Part shown: piece by piece, positions 24,721 to 38,400 of the stretch
How positions within the stretch are numbered: position 1 is the first letter of the stretch
How the letters are laid out: every line of letters starts with the position of its first letter
Assembly (NCBI RefSeq): GCF_001522545.3
Contig: NC_031773.1
Span: 46,287,010-46,351,009, forward strand
Length of the DNA stretch: 64,000 bases
Direction: 5' to 3'
DNA from: Parus major
Lineage: Eukaryota; Chordata; Aves; Passeriformes; Paridae
Program-made: the position numbers and the translations under genes
Notes under the pieces: generated by a model
What the model was told of the DNA's origin: nothing
What the model saw: only the letters and a program-made list of their open reading frames with translations
Databases searched by the model: none

Positions 24721-27700
24721 TTGCTGCCTTATGAACTGAAATACTGAAAAGCATGCAGAAGTGTAAAAAATTATATATATATATACATAGTCTGAAGTAG
24801 ATATACATTATATAAACATATTAATAAGATTAGTACATGCAGCCCATTGCAGGCTCTTGATGAAGATGGGATATAATGGCAAACAATCAACCTTGGGGAG
24901 AACAGTGCTTGGGACAAATCATGCTTGCTCACTATGGAAGGATGTTGTTACATCAGAGAAGTAAAAGAAAACATTTTTTCATCATTCAAACCAGTTTCAG
25001 CTCAGATAAACTGATCCCAAAATCAGCTGTGCTGACACAGACATCAGATATCTTCTGTATTTCTGTATATGCTGTATCCAGCCAATTATACATGTTACAC
25101 ATAAGGCTGGAACCCACTCAGCAAAAGTGGCTCTGGCTGCTTAAAGTCTGACTTAAATTACAGCTCCGGAAAATTTTAGATCAAACCTAACTGAGAGACC
25201 TTTTAAACTACCTTGAATTTTGGAGACATATTCTCCAGGTCTGGAGCTTGGGTTTTTTTCTGTACTCATATATATACCCAGGTAAGTACAAAAATTTCCC
25301 CTCTGCAGGACAAAAGTTGCTTCACCAACCAACCTTCTGGGCTATGCCATAAATCACGCTAAAAGCCAAGTGCACAACACACAGGAACTAAAGAAACTAC
25401 AAAAGAAAGGCAAAGGCCCGAAAACGTCCACTGGCAAATTACAACTGAACTTTGCTTCCTAGCCTGTACCCACAAAGGCTGTGGCAACTAAAGCTTGAGA
25501 GATATTGAAGTGACCCTTGACTATTACTGTCTACCTACTTAGCAATGCTTATTTACTTCATGTTCATCATGCAATCTGAAATCATCCAATAATAACTATT
25601 CTAAATAAGTCAACCACGTTTTCATATTTAATGTACATACTGTAGCTAAATAAAACTACTTTTGAGGGGTAAATAATTGCAGAGGAAGAGAAAAATTCAA
25701 GAGCGTAGGCTATGAAGATGCACTTTCAGCTGAAATTTTTTAACAAGCAATTAGTTGAGGCAGAAAAGCAGGAAAACTGTTCTTATATGGCTAAATCAAC
25801 ACTAGAGGAAGGTTTCATACTAACTGTGGTAGACAAGTAGAAGAAAGCAAAGTAGTACATGAGGGGAGGGGTTGGTAGGGGGTTATGATCTAAAAGATAT
25901 AACAGACAAGAGCAAGGAACCTGAACCATAAAGTTGCCTCAGGCTGAGTCTAGGGCCAAGTCCTTTAAATTCCTCTGTTGAACAACTTTTGCATTTGTAG
26001 TGGGAGAGTAGAACTTAGAAGTATTGCAAGGATTAATGAAGACATTTAGGAATCTAAGTACAGTACAACCAGCCTCAAAGAGTGAAATAACCCAGAAGCT
26101 GGACTCCAGAAAAGTCACTACAAGGTCTTCATATTTTTCCCTCTGGAAAAGCTGCTATGTTTGAACAATCTTTGGAGCGCTTGATTCCCAGCTCGGCAGC
26201 ATGTAACATTCACAGAGCCATCAGCATTCCCAAAAGCAGATGGTGACTTTGGATCACCTCTGGAGTGACTCTGGCCACTTAAGAGATGCAGAAAATTCAG
26301 CTCCTCCCCACAAGTGTCAGTAATTCCCTCTGCTCCACACACCTCCTGATTTGCAGGACCAACAGTGACTTACAAACTTCTCAGCCCCACCTCTCCTGAT
26401 GTTGGCCCAGCTCACAGTAGTAGTTCCTTTCTACTTCTCCCCCTTATTCCTTGGCTTCTGCCAGGATTCCTCTTTGCTCAATGACCCCTACCACATCCTA
26501 CCACACAGGCTGCATAGGTTATAGTGAATCAAGGTGGAACAGGATGGGGTGAAACTACACAACCTCAGCAGTATTCAAGACTTCCTGATTCTTTCTTGCC
26601 TGGGGGAGAGAAGGGTTTGGAATTTCCCTTTTTTTCTTTGCCACATCTACAATTCTAAAAGCGAGAGGAGTAAAATGGAGTCAACCCATTTTACTGGAAG
26701 GTGACAAGCAAAGAGAACTGCACAGAATATCTGTTCCCTCTATTGTCTACCCACGGGAGGTCTGCTGTCCTTCCTCCCAGTTTAAAAACAGTTTTCCAGC
26801 CTTTTTCAGAATCTACCAAAAAACAGTAGCCACCTTCTCAACAAAACTAGGGTCATAGTTGAGAGCAATGAACTATCCTCTGGCATATAGTGTGAGGTGA
26901 TAAGGGGATCTTTTTCAACCAGACCAGCCAGGTGGGCAGGCTAGGCAAGGCCAGAAGAGTGTGAAATAATGAAACAATCACCTCCTGAATCACACAGGAA
27001 TTGCTCCATTGGAGAGAAGAGGGGAGCAAACCTGGAGAAAGATGTTGCAATGGACAAAGAGGATCTGAATTTTAAAAGTAAGGGGTTTTCTGGAAGTACA
27101 ATTGAGACAATTGGTATGTACAGGTTACATATCCTTCATGTAATGACACTACCTTGGGGTTTGTTCCCACAGAAATAGCCCAGTCTGTATTTGGCTGGCA
27201 GTGGACGAACAGCATGAGGAAACAAAGCAGGAACTGTGTTGGTGTCTCTGCAGACAGCACTCTGTCACCAGAGACAGCTCTGGATGAGCACGTCCCTGAA
27301 AGGCTGTATTTGAGGATGCTGTCTGCCAGATGGCCCCAAAATTCTTCCCAAGGCTTTGGAGTTTGTCATGATTTCATCCTTTTTTAGGTCTATGAAGCCC
27401 TGCCTCATGCAAAATGAGGCTTCACCTGCTTTAAGCAGTGGTGAGGCAGTGTGTCCAAGAGCGCTCAGCATGGGACTCTGATGTTTCTATACAGCATATG
27501 CAGGTACCTCTGCTCATACCAAGGGCAGCTACCATCCAACTCTTCTTTCAAGTGGGGATGAAGCATGTCTCCCCAGGTAGTAAGAAATGCGCCCTGTGGA
27601 GGGGCAGGCTGGGTCAGGAGAATGGTCAGTTCAGGAAAAGACTAGGAAGCAGTGGTTTGTAAAGCCAGAGTGGTCAAGGACCATGTCTGATCTCAGGGGA

Positions 27701-28149
27701 GGAGGATGCCACCAAAGCAATATGATGTGCAAGGGACCAGAAGTGATAAAAAGAAAGAAGAAAGAGAAAAAGATCAAGTGGAAATAGGAGGATGTTGAGA
27801 GGCAGGAAAAAACAGCAGATGAGATGGAAAATGCAAGCTGGATAAACACTATTCTACCCCCCCCTCCTTACTCAGAAAAAGCACTTTGAAAATAAGTCAC
27901 TATTATTATTATTACAAACATAAAGAAATAATCCCACTTTTGCTCTATCATCTGTCCGTTTGGTTAAGAAATGTCAGATGCTCAGGGAGGGGAGGAGGAA
28001 AGGCTGACATCCGACAACATCCATTTGTAAAATTGTATCTGCCAGTTTTCCCAGCAGCTGTGATCTCCAGTTAATATCAGGAGTGAATGTGAAAGGTTAG
28101 ACAGAGGGGAGCTGGGGGTAGAGGAATGATGATTTTCAGTTCTCCCCAG
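24721..28149. other. Unique non-coding stretch with short simple repeats
   Basis: About 3.4 kb. A (TA)n tract lies at 24772-24785 and (ATT)n at about 27900-27914. Frames are at most 91 codons without family resemblance. A CTCF-like partial core (CTGCCAGATGGC, 10 of 12) lies near 27326-27337. No gene or clear transposon was seen. Confidence 0.5.
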
Positions 28150-28560
28150 CAATTCTTGGCACGAAAGCCAGAACTTGATAATGAATTAACTCAGTCACTA
28201 AGTCACATAGGCTCCCTCTCCAGTAATGGACTCCAGCCTCATTAGCAAATACAATTGACAGTAAAAATAAACACACTTGCACCCTCCCCCTCGCGTGCTG
28301 CTGACACAGCCTTGATTGACGGATCTCACAAGTACATCAATGAAAGGAGAGGACAGTTGCTGTTATCAGTCAGCTTGAACACGGAATGGAGCTAATAATA
28401 ATATCTTACTTTTACACAGTTTCTTTCTGTCATGATCCAAAGCACCATAGAAAACAGAGCAGTCTAGCAAGCTCCGAATGGTTTGCAGTAAGTAATTTTG
28501 AAAAGGAACTTCTCTGTTCAGTTGCTCAAAGGAGCCATATTTTAAATTTATTAATTTTCT
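28150..28560. promoter_or_regulatory. Putative conserved non-coding element (PBX/PREP-like site)
   Basis: A unique, non-repetitive block combines A/T-rich developmental-type motifs with a few CpGs. TGATTGACGG at 28313-28322 differs by one base from the PBX-PREP/MEIS composite TGATTGACAG. It sits next to a CpG-containing patch at 28291-28295 and is followed by 'gctaataataatat'. The mixture is typical of conserved vertebrate enhancers. No start site or exon is evident, and conservation is inferred, not measured. Confidence 0.3.
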
Positions 28561-31500
28561 GCTAGAACTGACAGTGAACAATACCCAGAGTTAACAGCCT
28601 AGAAAAGAGAACAACAAAAAGCAGCCAGACTTTGTTTTGTTTGCAAAATAAACAAATCTCAAACAGCTCCTTTGGTTCTGAAGCACGACTGCACATACCT
28701 GGGCCTCATCCTAGTGATGAAGTATTCTGGCAAGCCTCAGGAAAAATTTTCAAAGATGTTACGCCTGAGTTATCTGAGAATGAAAGGGGGAGAGATGGAA
28801 GAAAGTATCTTAACAGCCTTTAAAGGAAAAATTAATCAGATTCTTTTTTGCACTACTGAAGTGCAAGTAGTTGAGATTACACTTTGGTGAGAATTGTCAT
28901 TACACCAGATCATAATGAAGAAAAAAATATTCATCATTTCAGAGGTGTGTCTAGGCATTAGCAATGTACACATGCAGTAACGCCACATTATGCACAGAAC
29001 ATGCCTAGCAGTCTGCAATGGCAGATGCAGTTTTATACAGAAGCAACCACTTCCCATCAAAGACTGCAAAAATTCCAGCAAAGAGCCATTATGCACATAC
29101 TCCACAGGCTATGTCTGAAGGCACTATTTAGAACAAGAGCCGTATGCAAGTCTCCCAGCACGCAGTGTTCAGTATGCATTATCCCACTTCATGCTATTCA
29201 CTGCACAGATCCTCCTGCCTGAACTGTCAGCTGCAATCTCACCAAAAAGGGCAGAAGGGTTGAACCCATTCCCCTCATGCTTAATATCATGGAGTCTGGA
29301 GTGCAGTTTCACTCCTTGGTGAGAAGGTTTCTGAAAAAGCCCCACATTTTCCACAGCAACAGAATTTTCTATGGAATACATTTTATTTCCTCTTAAACTG
29401 CAGGACTGCATTCTTCACGTAATGACACTCTAAGATTGTAAAGAAACCTTAAAATACCAAACAAATCTAATCTGATGCCATGTTTCCCTCCTGAATCCAC
29501 AATCAGCATGGAAGCACCCTTTTCCATTATCCTCCAAGGGAGGTCTTTTTCCTGACCTAGCTCTGTGGCTCTTCAGTACATGTGGGAAAGGCATAAAGTC
29601 TTCCGTTTTCCTTACTGGCATCTAATGCTAATTAAAACAAAATTATTAGCTCTATTAGGTTCCTTCTAATAGAGAAAACAGATGAACAAACCAAGGGTTC
29701 CTTAGACCCAGTACAGACAGTGGCTGATGTACCAAACCCCAAGCTGCCGTTGCTTCTCTCGTTGCTTTCCCTATCGGCTGGTTCAGCAGTGAACAGCAAC
29801 CAGTACAAACTCATTTCACATTGAAAAGAGAGATGCTGTGCAAAACATTATAATTCTGTATGTAAATACCTTTTTTCTTTTTTTTAAGAATTCTACTACG
29901 AATTGTACATGCTATGCAAAGTAAGGAGTTTTCCAGCAGCACTAAGACAAAGTCACTGGGTCTTCAGTTTTGTTTCTGGCAGCTGAAAGGAAAAGCCATC
30001 TCACACCTGGTTCCTCCAAATAATCCAACCTGCCTGGTTCTTGTCCAGTCACTTCTTATCTCTTCTGCTTACCTAGCACACTCCATCTACTGCTCTATGT
30101 TTCCCAGCAATGCTTCTATACAGTAATCTGCAAACATCAGCTTGTGAACTTGAAGGGCACCAAACTCAGCTCAGCTAAACTGGCAGTAATGAATAGTATT
30201 AGGGACTGGAGGTTGCCAAAATATCAGTTTCTTAGAGGCTGAAGGATTTTCTGCATAGATGAAGGTCTTGAGGAAATAGAGAAAAAGCAAAAGGGTTTCT
30301 TTAGGAAGGAGGAAGGATAGGAAGGAGAAATGAGCCAATCCCCACCTACAAGTTCAAACCATCAAAAATGTACCTATTCTTCCTGAACGCTTTGATGTAG
30401 AGATGGAAAGCCATCATTTTTTCATTCCCAGGCTAACCATGACACCATGTTTTGCACAAAAACCCATCTGTTGTTGATGCTCAGTGTGCTCGACAGTTCT
30501 CTATTCCCCTCCACCACAAGCTGTTGCTGTGGGGTTCAATTCTTCTCCTCCCAAATCTCATTTGCTTTCTGCAGCCAACAAGCTGCAGCTCTGAATGACT
30601 CCTAAAGAGAACAGAAGACATGCAGTTTCTGATCTTGCTGATGGAAGAATATGCTTTGCAACCTTTGCCTTTTTTCTTCTAGCATACAGGAATTCCTCTG
30701 TGTACAAACACCCCTTTACTTTTGTACTCAATTGCCCCAGATTCTTGCTCCTCCTACTTCCTGTGTAGCATTCAGCATATCCTGCCTCCTGGGCCAGACC
30801 CTTCTGATAAAATCAGGTGAACAGAATAGGAGAAGTTCTATAATAGAAAATTTTGTTTGTTTTAAATCTATATTTATCATGCCAGTGTGCAACAGAGAAG
30901 ATTTAATTAGCCACTGAAGCTTGCCTTTGGTATGTTTTCATGAATACAGTATGAGTTTTGATGCATGACTTCAGGCTACTACAACAAACAAAGAAAACAC
31001 ACCATGAAATTAAGAAACATAATAATATACAAGAGAAGACACTTGGCTGCTGTTACACATTTCACTGAGAAATAGGCCACCACCAAACCTGGATCAAGAT
31101 GCCTAAATCTGAGGATATATTTTAATTCAGATCAAATTTTTGCACTGCAGTCTCAGTTAAATGCTGGAAAGCAGTTAATTGCATGTGAGCTGCTGCACAG
31201 GACCCTGCGCAAAATTGAGGAGAGAGAAGAAAGCATGGGCAACTAGATAAATGACACTGATGTGACACATTAACAAGACCCCAAAGTTGTTTTGCATTAT
31301 TTTGACAGCAAGGGCTGCATAAAGACCGCTGTGCCAACCAGAACAGGGCCAGAACACAGCATGACCCTGCCCATGTTTCTGCTATGCTCCTTTTGTGGGT
31401 CTGCACAGATCTGAAGCGGACTCACCCAGCAACACAGGTGCTCACACAGCTCCTTAGAGCATAGCTAGGTCCTGCTGGTGTCAGTGATGTGGTACAGACA

Positions 31501-32323
31501 AGTAATACTAGGAGTCAGCATCAAGAGTCAAAGCTGACCTCTTCTAAGCAGCTGCAGAATGGCATCCTTGGGATATCCAGGCCACTTATCAGTGAAGGAG
31601 ATGTTCAGGTCTTCCCAGGTATGCCTTTGACCCAGTTCTAACTCCATCACATATCTTGCCTGGCTGCCTGTGATGAGCTGAAGTTAAATAATACATTTGA
31701 CTTTGCAGGTATATCATAAAGATTCATTATTTAATATTTACGCTTTCCTGTACATACTGCTGTGTGATGGCATTTATTATCTTTCAGTCCTCCATTCGAG
31801 TTCAGAGGAGAAATCAAACATAAACCCCCTATTTCGGACTACCCAGAAGAAAACTATCCAGCCCAAATTTCTAGAAACTGCTTTTAATTTTATCTACCAT
31901 GATTTTTAGATAATAGACTTTTTCTCCCAAGTTTCAGGAATGCTGGTGACATGCAACCTGAAGGAGCAGCACTACGTCAGCAAGCTTTATCAGGCATGGC
32001 TCTGCTGGCAAATTCCTTACAGCTCTACTGTGCTGCAGCACCCATTAATGCATGACTGTCTTTCCCATTACCACTTCCACACAGTACAGAGTGAGAAAGA
32101 AAACAGCACCTGCCAGCAGACACCTGGGGTTTGCATCCAGGTGTGAGCAGCTGGGGCTCTTTCACATGACTCGAGTTGTGAGGAAGCAACATTTTGAGCA
32201 TACGGCTGAGGAGCAGTGTGGGAAGGTCTTACCAAAACTGGCTCTGTCACTTCAGGGCTGAAAAGAAGATTTCATTCTCCAAAAGCTGCCAATCTAGTAC
32301 TTTTCTGCTAGTGATAATATTTC

Positions 32324-32345
32324 CTAAGTTTATTTTTAAACTTAG
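32324..32345. repeat. Short perfect inverted repeat (hairpin)
   Basis: CTAAGTTT and AAACTTAG form an 8-base perfect stem around the 6-base loop ATTTTT. It is A/T-rich with weak predicted pairing and has no known role. Confidence 0.8.
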
Positions 32346-33141
32346 TGAAGTATGTGCTACCTAACAATGTATGCCTCTTCAGTCTCAGGGAAAAAAAAAT
32401 AGAAAGAAAAAAAACACTGAATATCAAGCACTCCAAACCCAAAGCAGGTGTAGCCAAATTATAGCTTAATATGGTTCAGGTATTCCATTTAGAGCTTCTG
32501 ATCTTTCAAGGAAATAGGTTTTCCCCACTGAGAAATGTATATGCAGTGAAATTAAAGCAACTTTAGCCCCATGTGAACCAAAAGTAGGTTGGGCATCTAT
32601 TTTAAATAATCACCCAAATGTTAATTTTTCATGATGGAAGGAAGACCAGGGAAGAAAGGAATATTCTCTTCTTCTAACCCATATGTTCACCTCGAAACTT
32701 CTGTCTTTGCTACTCAAGCCTGGGGTGTAATACAGCACATGGTTATATGCATAAAACCCAACTGCTGCTACTTGCCATCTTTAGAGATAGGGCAGGGCAC
32801 GAGTGGCCTGGAGAGTCCTTTTTGAATATTTGGGGCACCAATCAAGGGCTATCTAGTATGAGAGGAAAAGAAGACGCCAGGGTGAGGAGGAAAAAACAAG
32901 TGTATGTACAAGTGTTGAAGTTCAGACCCTTCTTCCATCTGAAGTCCATCCTCCCTCTCCCCTTCCTCACTTGGGAGGCAGATTCTGAGGGAACACTGGC
33001 ATCCCAAGAGGCCGCATGGGCAGGGAGTGTATCTCAGCTGGTGTGGGACTTGTACCACCCCACACTGGCCCTCCATGAACAAGAGGGAAAAATAAATCCA
33101 CAGGCAAAGAAGGAAGGCAAGTGCTGCTAAGTGGCTCATTG

Positions 33142-33155
33142 GTTTCTATGGCAAC
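33142..33155. promoter_or_regulatory. X-box-like site (RFX-type)
   Basis: GTTTCTATGGCAAC matches the RFX X-box palindrome GTTGCCATGGCAAC at 12 of 14 positions; the right half GGCAAC is perfect. No promoter is evident nearby. Confidence 0.25.
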
Positions 33156-33928
33156 TGGCTCCTCTCTACTCCAGCTGCTTACCCCACAGTCCCTCTGTCA
33201 CCCTATTTTTAGCTGAGAAATCAAAGAAAAAGGAAAAGTGGTGGAGGTTTGGGGAGGAGAGAATTGGGAGACCTTCTTGGGTTTTGCAGAGAGAAGGTTA
33301 ATACGGATGCAGCCTTGTCTTGCTTTTAATCACAAGTTAAATCCTCTCTATGGAGGCTTCCTATGGGATTCCTCAGACTTGATGCACAGTCGGATCCCAC
33401 ATTTGCCACCACCATGAAGCAGCTTGCAAGAAAGGCAGCCCAGTCATCCCCTCCTAAGCATGAGATGCAGCTAGGCCGTGAATTTAACCTAGGCATTGAC
33501 ACCAAGAAGCACAAGAAGAATCTTTTACTAGTGAAAAAACTCCCCTCCCACAACCCAACACAATGAAGTGATGGAAGTCAGGACACCAGTATTTTAATAG
33601 CTCTCTGGTCTCAAAAGTTACTTTTTCCTAAAAAAATGTTGAATCTGTCCATGCATGGTGCATCTGTTCGGCATGGTGTAAGAAAATCTTCACAATGATT
33701 GCAACATGTTTTGCCCAAATATCTCATTAAGGGAAGATTCAGAACCACATTTACCTGGGCTGTACCAAGACTAAACTTTAGTTCATGGATTTTGGTGTTG
33801 GAGAGTTTGGTTGTTGAGCTTCAATATATCTGCTGGTAAATCCAGAAGATATTGTAGCCTGCAGTTTCAGTAAACACAGGAGTGTGCATTAACTAAAGCA
33901 TGGAACCCTTGGCCTCTTCTGACTGACT

Positions 33929-34215
33929 ACAGAATCACCAAATCACATAAGAAGCTGACTTGGAAGGGGCCCACAAGCATCACCAAGTCAAACTCGTGGC
34001 CTGCACAGCACCATCCCCAGGAGTCACACCCTATGCCTGAAAGCATTGTCCCAAAGCTTCTTGAGCTCTGTCGGGCTGGTGCTGTGACCACTGCCCTGGG
34101 GAGCCTGTTCAGTGCCCAAACACACTCTTTGTGAAAACCTTTTTCCCGATATCCAACCTAAACCTTCCCTAACACAACCTCAGGCCATTCCCTTGGGTCC
34201 TGTCACTGGTTACTA
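33929..34215 (-). mobile_element. CR1 LINE 3'-end fragment, antisense
   Basis: The plus strand shows antisense avian CR1 in the standard order. It reads 'acagaatcaccaaatcacat', 'cttggaaggggcccacaagc', 'catccccaggagtcacaccc', 'gtgctgtgaccactgccctg', 'ttttcccgatatccaaccta', and 'tgggtcctgtcactggttac'. About 287 bases from the extreme 3' end inward are kept; the 5' part was never copied or has been lost. It is less diverged than the copy at 24.2 kb. Confidence 0.92.
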
Positions 34216-35199
34216 CCTGCCTTTCTGAAATGAATGTGCCTGAACACTGTGAGATATAGCTGTTTTGACAGATATTTCTAGCTTCATTCCCTTCCTTCTC
34301 CCTAGAAATTCCAGAAGTTTTACAACAAAATGTTGCAACCATCCTCCAAATAATGATGCTTAAATTCCATGATAAATGTCTATATTCACTTCTTCCATTT
34401 CAACTGCTGTGACATTTGATTCTTACATCCAGGCTGTTCCTGCTAACGAGACTGTGGAAGTCTACCTTTGCACCACACGTTTTCACTTGCTGCCACAAGA
34501 AGAGATATTGATCTGTGTATCTCTGCTCACACAGCAAGGCTTTCCATTTTGGAGCTGTGATATTGTCGTACTAAGAGGACAAGGAAAAGATCAATGATTT
34601 CTAACAATGATCACTTTTAAGAGGAAGAGCATTGGTAAAATGACTTACTAGTCCAAGTATCGCAATTGCAGTCCCTGCAATAAGTTCCATATCCTGGCAG
34701 GCATTAACTCTCTTGATAAAAGCAGCATATTGGGAGAGAATCACCCACTTTAGAAATGTTACTGACTATGACATGTGATGGTATATACTTCATATAGAGT
34801 AGGTTGCAGCCTTACAAAACTTTGTAAGAAATGCCAGAGCCCTAGAAAGGTTGGAGGCTCCACAGGGACATCCCTACAGCCCAGCTGAGAAGTAGAGCAT
34901 CTGGGAGGCACCAGGGGCAACCCCATCCCATGGCATCAGGTACCTCTCTGGAGCAGCCATGGCCAAGCAGGGCAGAGCTGTGGGGAGCTGGAGAGCACCC
35001 CTGCTGCAGCATCACTGCGACAGAGGCTGATGGCTCTGAGGGCCTGAGGGCCTGAGACTTGGGCAGGGTGGAAGAAGCCCCAAGAAATGCTGGGCAAGGA
35101 CAATCAGGGTTGTTGGTGTCCCCAGAGCCCTTGGGAAGGAGTTGTACAAGGCAGCTCAAGAAACATTTCAATTCCTGGGAATTTGGAAGCTAGCTTACT
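34216..35199. other. Unique stretch with a GC-rich patch
   Basis: Bases 34850-35090 are GC-rich with few CpGs and contain a small tandem (GAGGGCCT twice at 35036-35051). No exon can be supported. Confidence 0.4.
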
Positions 35200-35430
35200 C
35201 CATAAAGCTACTGGGACTTTTTACTTCCATTTGTGGCCTCCAGAACATATAGTGGCAACACAGCTCATGGTTTAATCACCACTGTGTGAAGTACCCAGGT
35301 ACTGCATTTGCCATTTTTTCTCTGAATGGCCCTTTTTAAGTTTCTGGAAAGACAGGAAGAAAGGATGTTCCCAACAAGACCTCTTCCGATACATGTTACT
35401 TCAAATGTTTTGATCAAGTCCCTTCTGAAT
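35200..35430 (-). mobile_element. Ancient, diverged CR1-type LINE fragment, antisense
   Basis: The plus strand contains 'ttgtggcctccagaacatat', 'agtggcaac', 'catggtttaatcaccactgt', 'gtgtgaagtac' and, later, 'ttttgatcaagtcccttct'. This is the order seen in antisense old CR1/L3-like elements of amniotes ('..gtggcaatgag', '..actgtgtgaagaagtac', '..atcatgtcccc'). It belongs to the same ancient class as the copy at 24.2-24.7 kb but covers a partly different stretch. It is highly diverged and the ends are approximate. Confidence 0.55.
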
Positions 35431-38400
35431 GAATTTTATTTCTTGAAACCACTACCAAGCTCATACTCCCAGGGAACCTTGTAAAACACATTATCAAAAT
35501 CTTCTCTGGCACAAAACAACACATTCACCTTATAACCCTCCTGTACCTCTGCACAATCTGGGGGACTGTCAGGATGAAGACACACACAAGAAAGCAGAGA
35601 GGACTCAGGACTACAAATCCTTGTCTGACAGCCCTGGGAAACGAGAGGCCCGTGAGAACAAGACAAGGACAGAAGGAAAGGTACAGAATACACAAAAACA
35701 CAGTCAGGACTCTTCTGCCAGGACATTTGCTGAAGGCGGCCTCTGGCCAGCCCAAAAGAGATGCAGAGGAGGAGATCCTCTGCAGTGAGGGGCACTGAAG
35801 GCAGAAGCAGAGGTGACCTGAAGGAAAGCAGCAAGGAATGCTTACAAGGCCTTCAGTTCCTCCTTGGAAGACAGAGAGAGAATGCATACCAATAAGCACA
35901 CATGCACTCACAGGATGGACAGCAGCCTCTGCTGGGTGGTGATGGATAACCTCACATCCTGAACAATAAATGAAAGGGTGAGTGACTGCTTTTAAAAGGG
36001 GTAGTCAAGGACAGAAGTGAAAATAATCAAATGTGCATCTGCACTTGCCTCTGCAGGTTCAGTAGAGAGGTGGAGGCTCTTTGACTGCCAGACAAGTGGC
36101 TTTACCGAGGAACTGTGTTCCATTTGCAAAATTGGAGGCTATGATCCTGACCTTTCTTGTAGAGCATTTTCATAACTACAGATGGAAATGACCAGCCCTA
36201 GGTGGTGGTTCTGATCATCATTTATTCTGCTTTCTGACAAGAGGAGTGTACAAGCACTTTGAGATGAAATGTGCCTGCACATTTAATATTAATTTATGGA
36301 AAGTACTCATGTGCAGTCTTGACATTTATTTCCCACATATACTAGCAACAGGAAACTCGAGTCTTTGAATGTTTATAAGAAATGAGCACATATGCAAACA
36401 ATGCTGACAAAAGATAATTTTCTTTAAAACCTGAGTATTTTCACTATTTTTGCATTTCTCATTTGTCCTTATTCAGCACATTTTAACCTGAAAATGTTGT
36501 CCTGAAAGGTCATAGGAAACTCAGATTGTCAAATAAAGCTGAGGCACTGCAAAGATGGTACTTGGTAACACATGCAGACTGAAACTGATAGAGATACATG
36601 TAGAGAAATCATGCAGAGGTCTGTCCATAGTGTAAAGTCAGACAAAAATATCCTCCACTCATTAATGGGAACCTATCCACATAAACTACAAGACCTAAGT
36701 TTAAAAGGAAAAGCCATATTAATTATCAAACATGAACTGGCTCCATGGAACCGTCTCTCATATCTGTACTTCCAGATAGTCTGTGGGAGCAGGGTTACAC
36801 AAAACCCTTCAGTCTGACTGACACAGCCTAAAACTCAGTACTGACTCCTCCACTGAACTGCCAGGACTGTCAACAGACACAGACAGAGCAGCTACAAGTC
36901 TTATTTGCTCTGCAGGGCCCTTGGATAAATCCCTCCTTAGAGTGGACCCCCAGATGACTGAGCTACAAAGCTGGAGGGTTCCAGTGACTACTCCAACACC
37001 TGCTGTCTCACTAATGATCTCAAATCCCTCATCCTCACAGGGAAGCAAGATACATCAAAAATACACTCTCCTGGAGAGGGAAATAAGTTTTTTGGAGCGT
37101 CCCATCCAGCAGTTCAGGGGAGTACTAAAGGGAAGAAAGGTGAAAATCAGACAAACAGTTGTTCCATTTTCACAAGAACTCCTAAGCTATTTTGCATTAA
37201 AGAGATGCTCCTTTGTTAAGGGTAACTCCACACCTATCTGATGTCTTTTAGCAATGTCATACATGAATGTTTATCGTCTGCTGTATTAGCCTTAGTCTCA
37301 GCTCAGTTTCCTTGATTTTAAGCAAGGGTGACTTGTAGGTCCAATCCAGGTGTTGTGCCATTTCTGTGCTTTATATCCTGGGCACAAAAACAGAGGAACT
37401 GAATCTTGAGGCTCTTTTTTCTCATCAGTTGTTTTAATGAAGCAGAATAATTCCATTACTATATACAGAGGGAGCAGGCAGTCTATCTTGTCCTTCTGAG
37501 GTCTGTTTGCTGGTTCATAATTTGCAGTGGTGATCTTGAAAAAGCTGGCATAGTTTACAACCAGGCACTCTTCAGAAAGGAGATCTATCACTAAGAATTA
37601 CTTGCTTATCAAGTCACTCTCCCCATCATCCAGTGCAAAAGGCCTATAAGGTAATTTTCATTCCACCTGGTATCCTAAATCCATGTCACTCTGATATTTG
37701 CAGTAAAGGAGTTCATTCACTTTATTTGCATCTTTAAAACTCCAGCCACACCTTGGTATCCAGTGACCCTGGTTGCCTTGGCTGCAAAGAGATGGCAGGG
37801 GCATTTCAGGATCATGCCAGCAAAAGAAAGAGCAATAGAATGAAAAAGGGAGGAGGATGCTGTGCTACACAAGACATCCAGGAAAGACACTATGCAGGTT
37901 ACTAGAAACATCCTGCAAGAGAAGCAGACTTCTAGGTATTTTTTCAGACTGACAGTGCCTGAAACATCACAGGATGATGATGTTGTGACTACTTAACTAC
38001 TTCAGCATCTCTACCAGGAAACAGCTCACAAGGTGATTATACTGAAAAGCAGCAAACAGCTGTTTAGAATTTAGAAGTTAGAAGTCAGAATTGCACAGCA
38101 GCAATTGGTCCACAGGAGAGGTCCAAACAGCAAGCACAAGCTTGCACTGGAAGCATTCAAAACACATGAGCAGCTATGGCTCACCCCTTAATACAAGGCT
38201 TTCAATTGGATCAGTGAAGACTCAGTTCAGAGAAGTGATGGGATAACATATCCTGACAAGTTTGGCAGACACTAGACTTCTTTAAGGATATTGATGTGTC
38301 CTGATCTCTCTCCTGCCCCATGCTGCACAGGTACATCCTTTGCTCCTTATGGTCTGTGTTGATGGATCCTCAAAGATTTTTCTCTCTGGTGTACTACTTT

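Larger units (their letters stand above)
28561..33928. other. Unique non-coding stretch, no gene seen
   Basis: About 5.4 kb of average composition. It includes a perfect 8-bp-stem hairpin at 32324-32345 and an X-box-like site at 33142-33155. Frames reach 127 codons (32747-33130) but have no family signature. No RNA gene or clear transposon was recognised. Confidence 0.5.
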
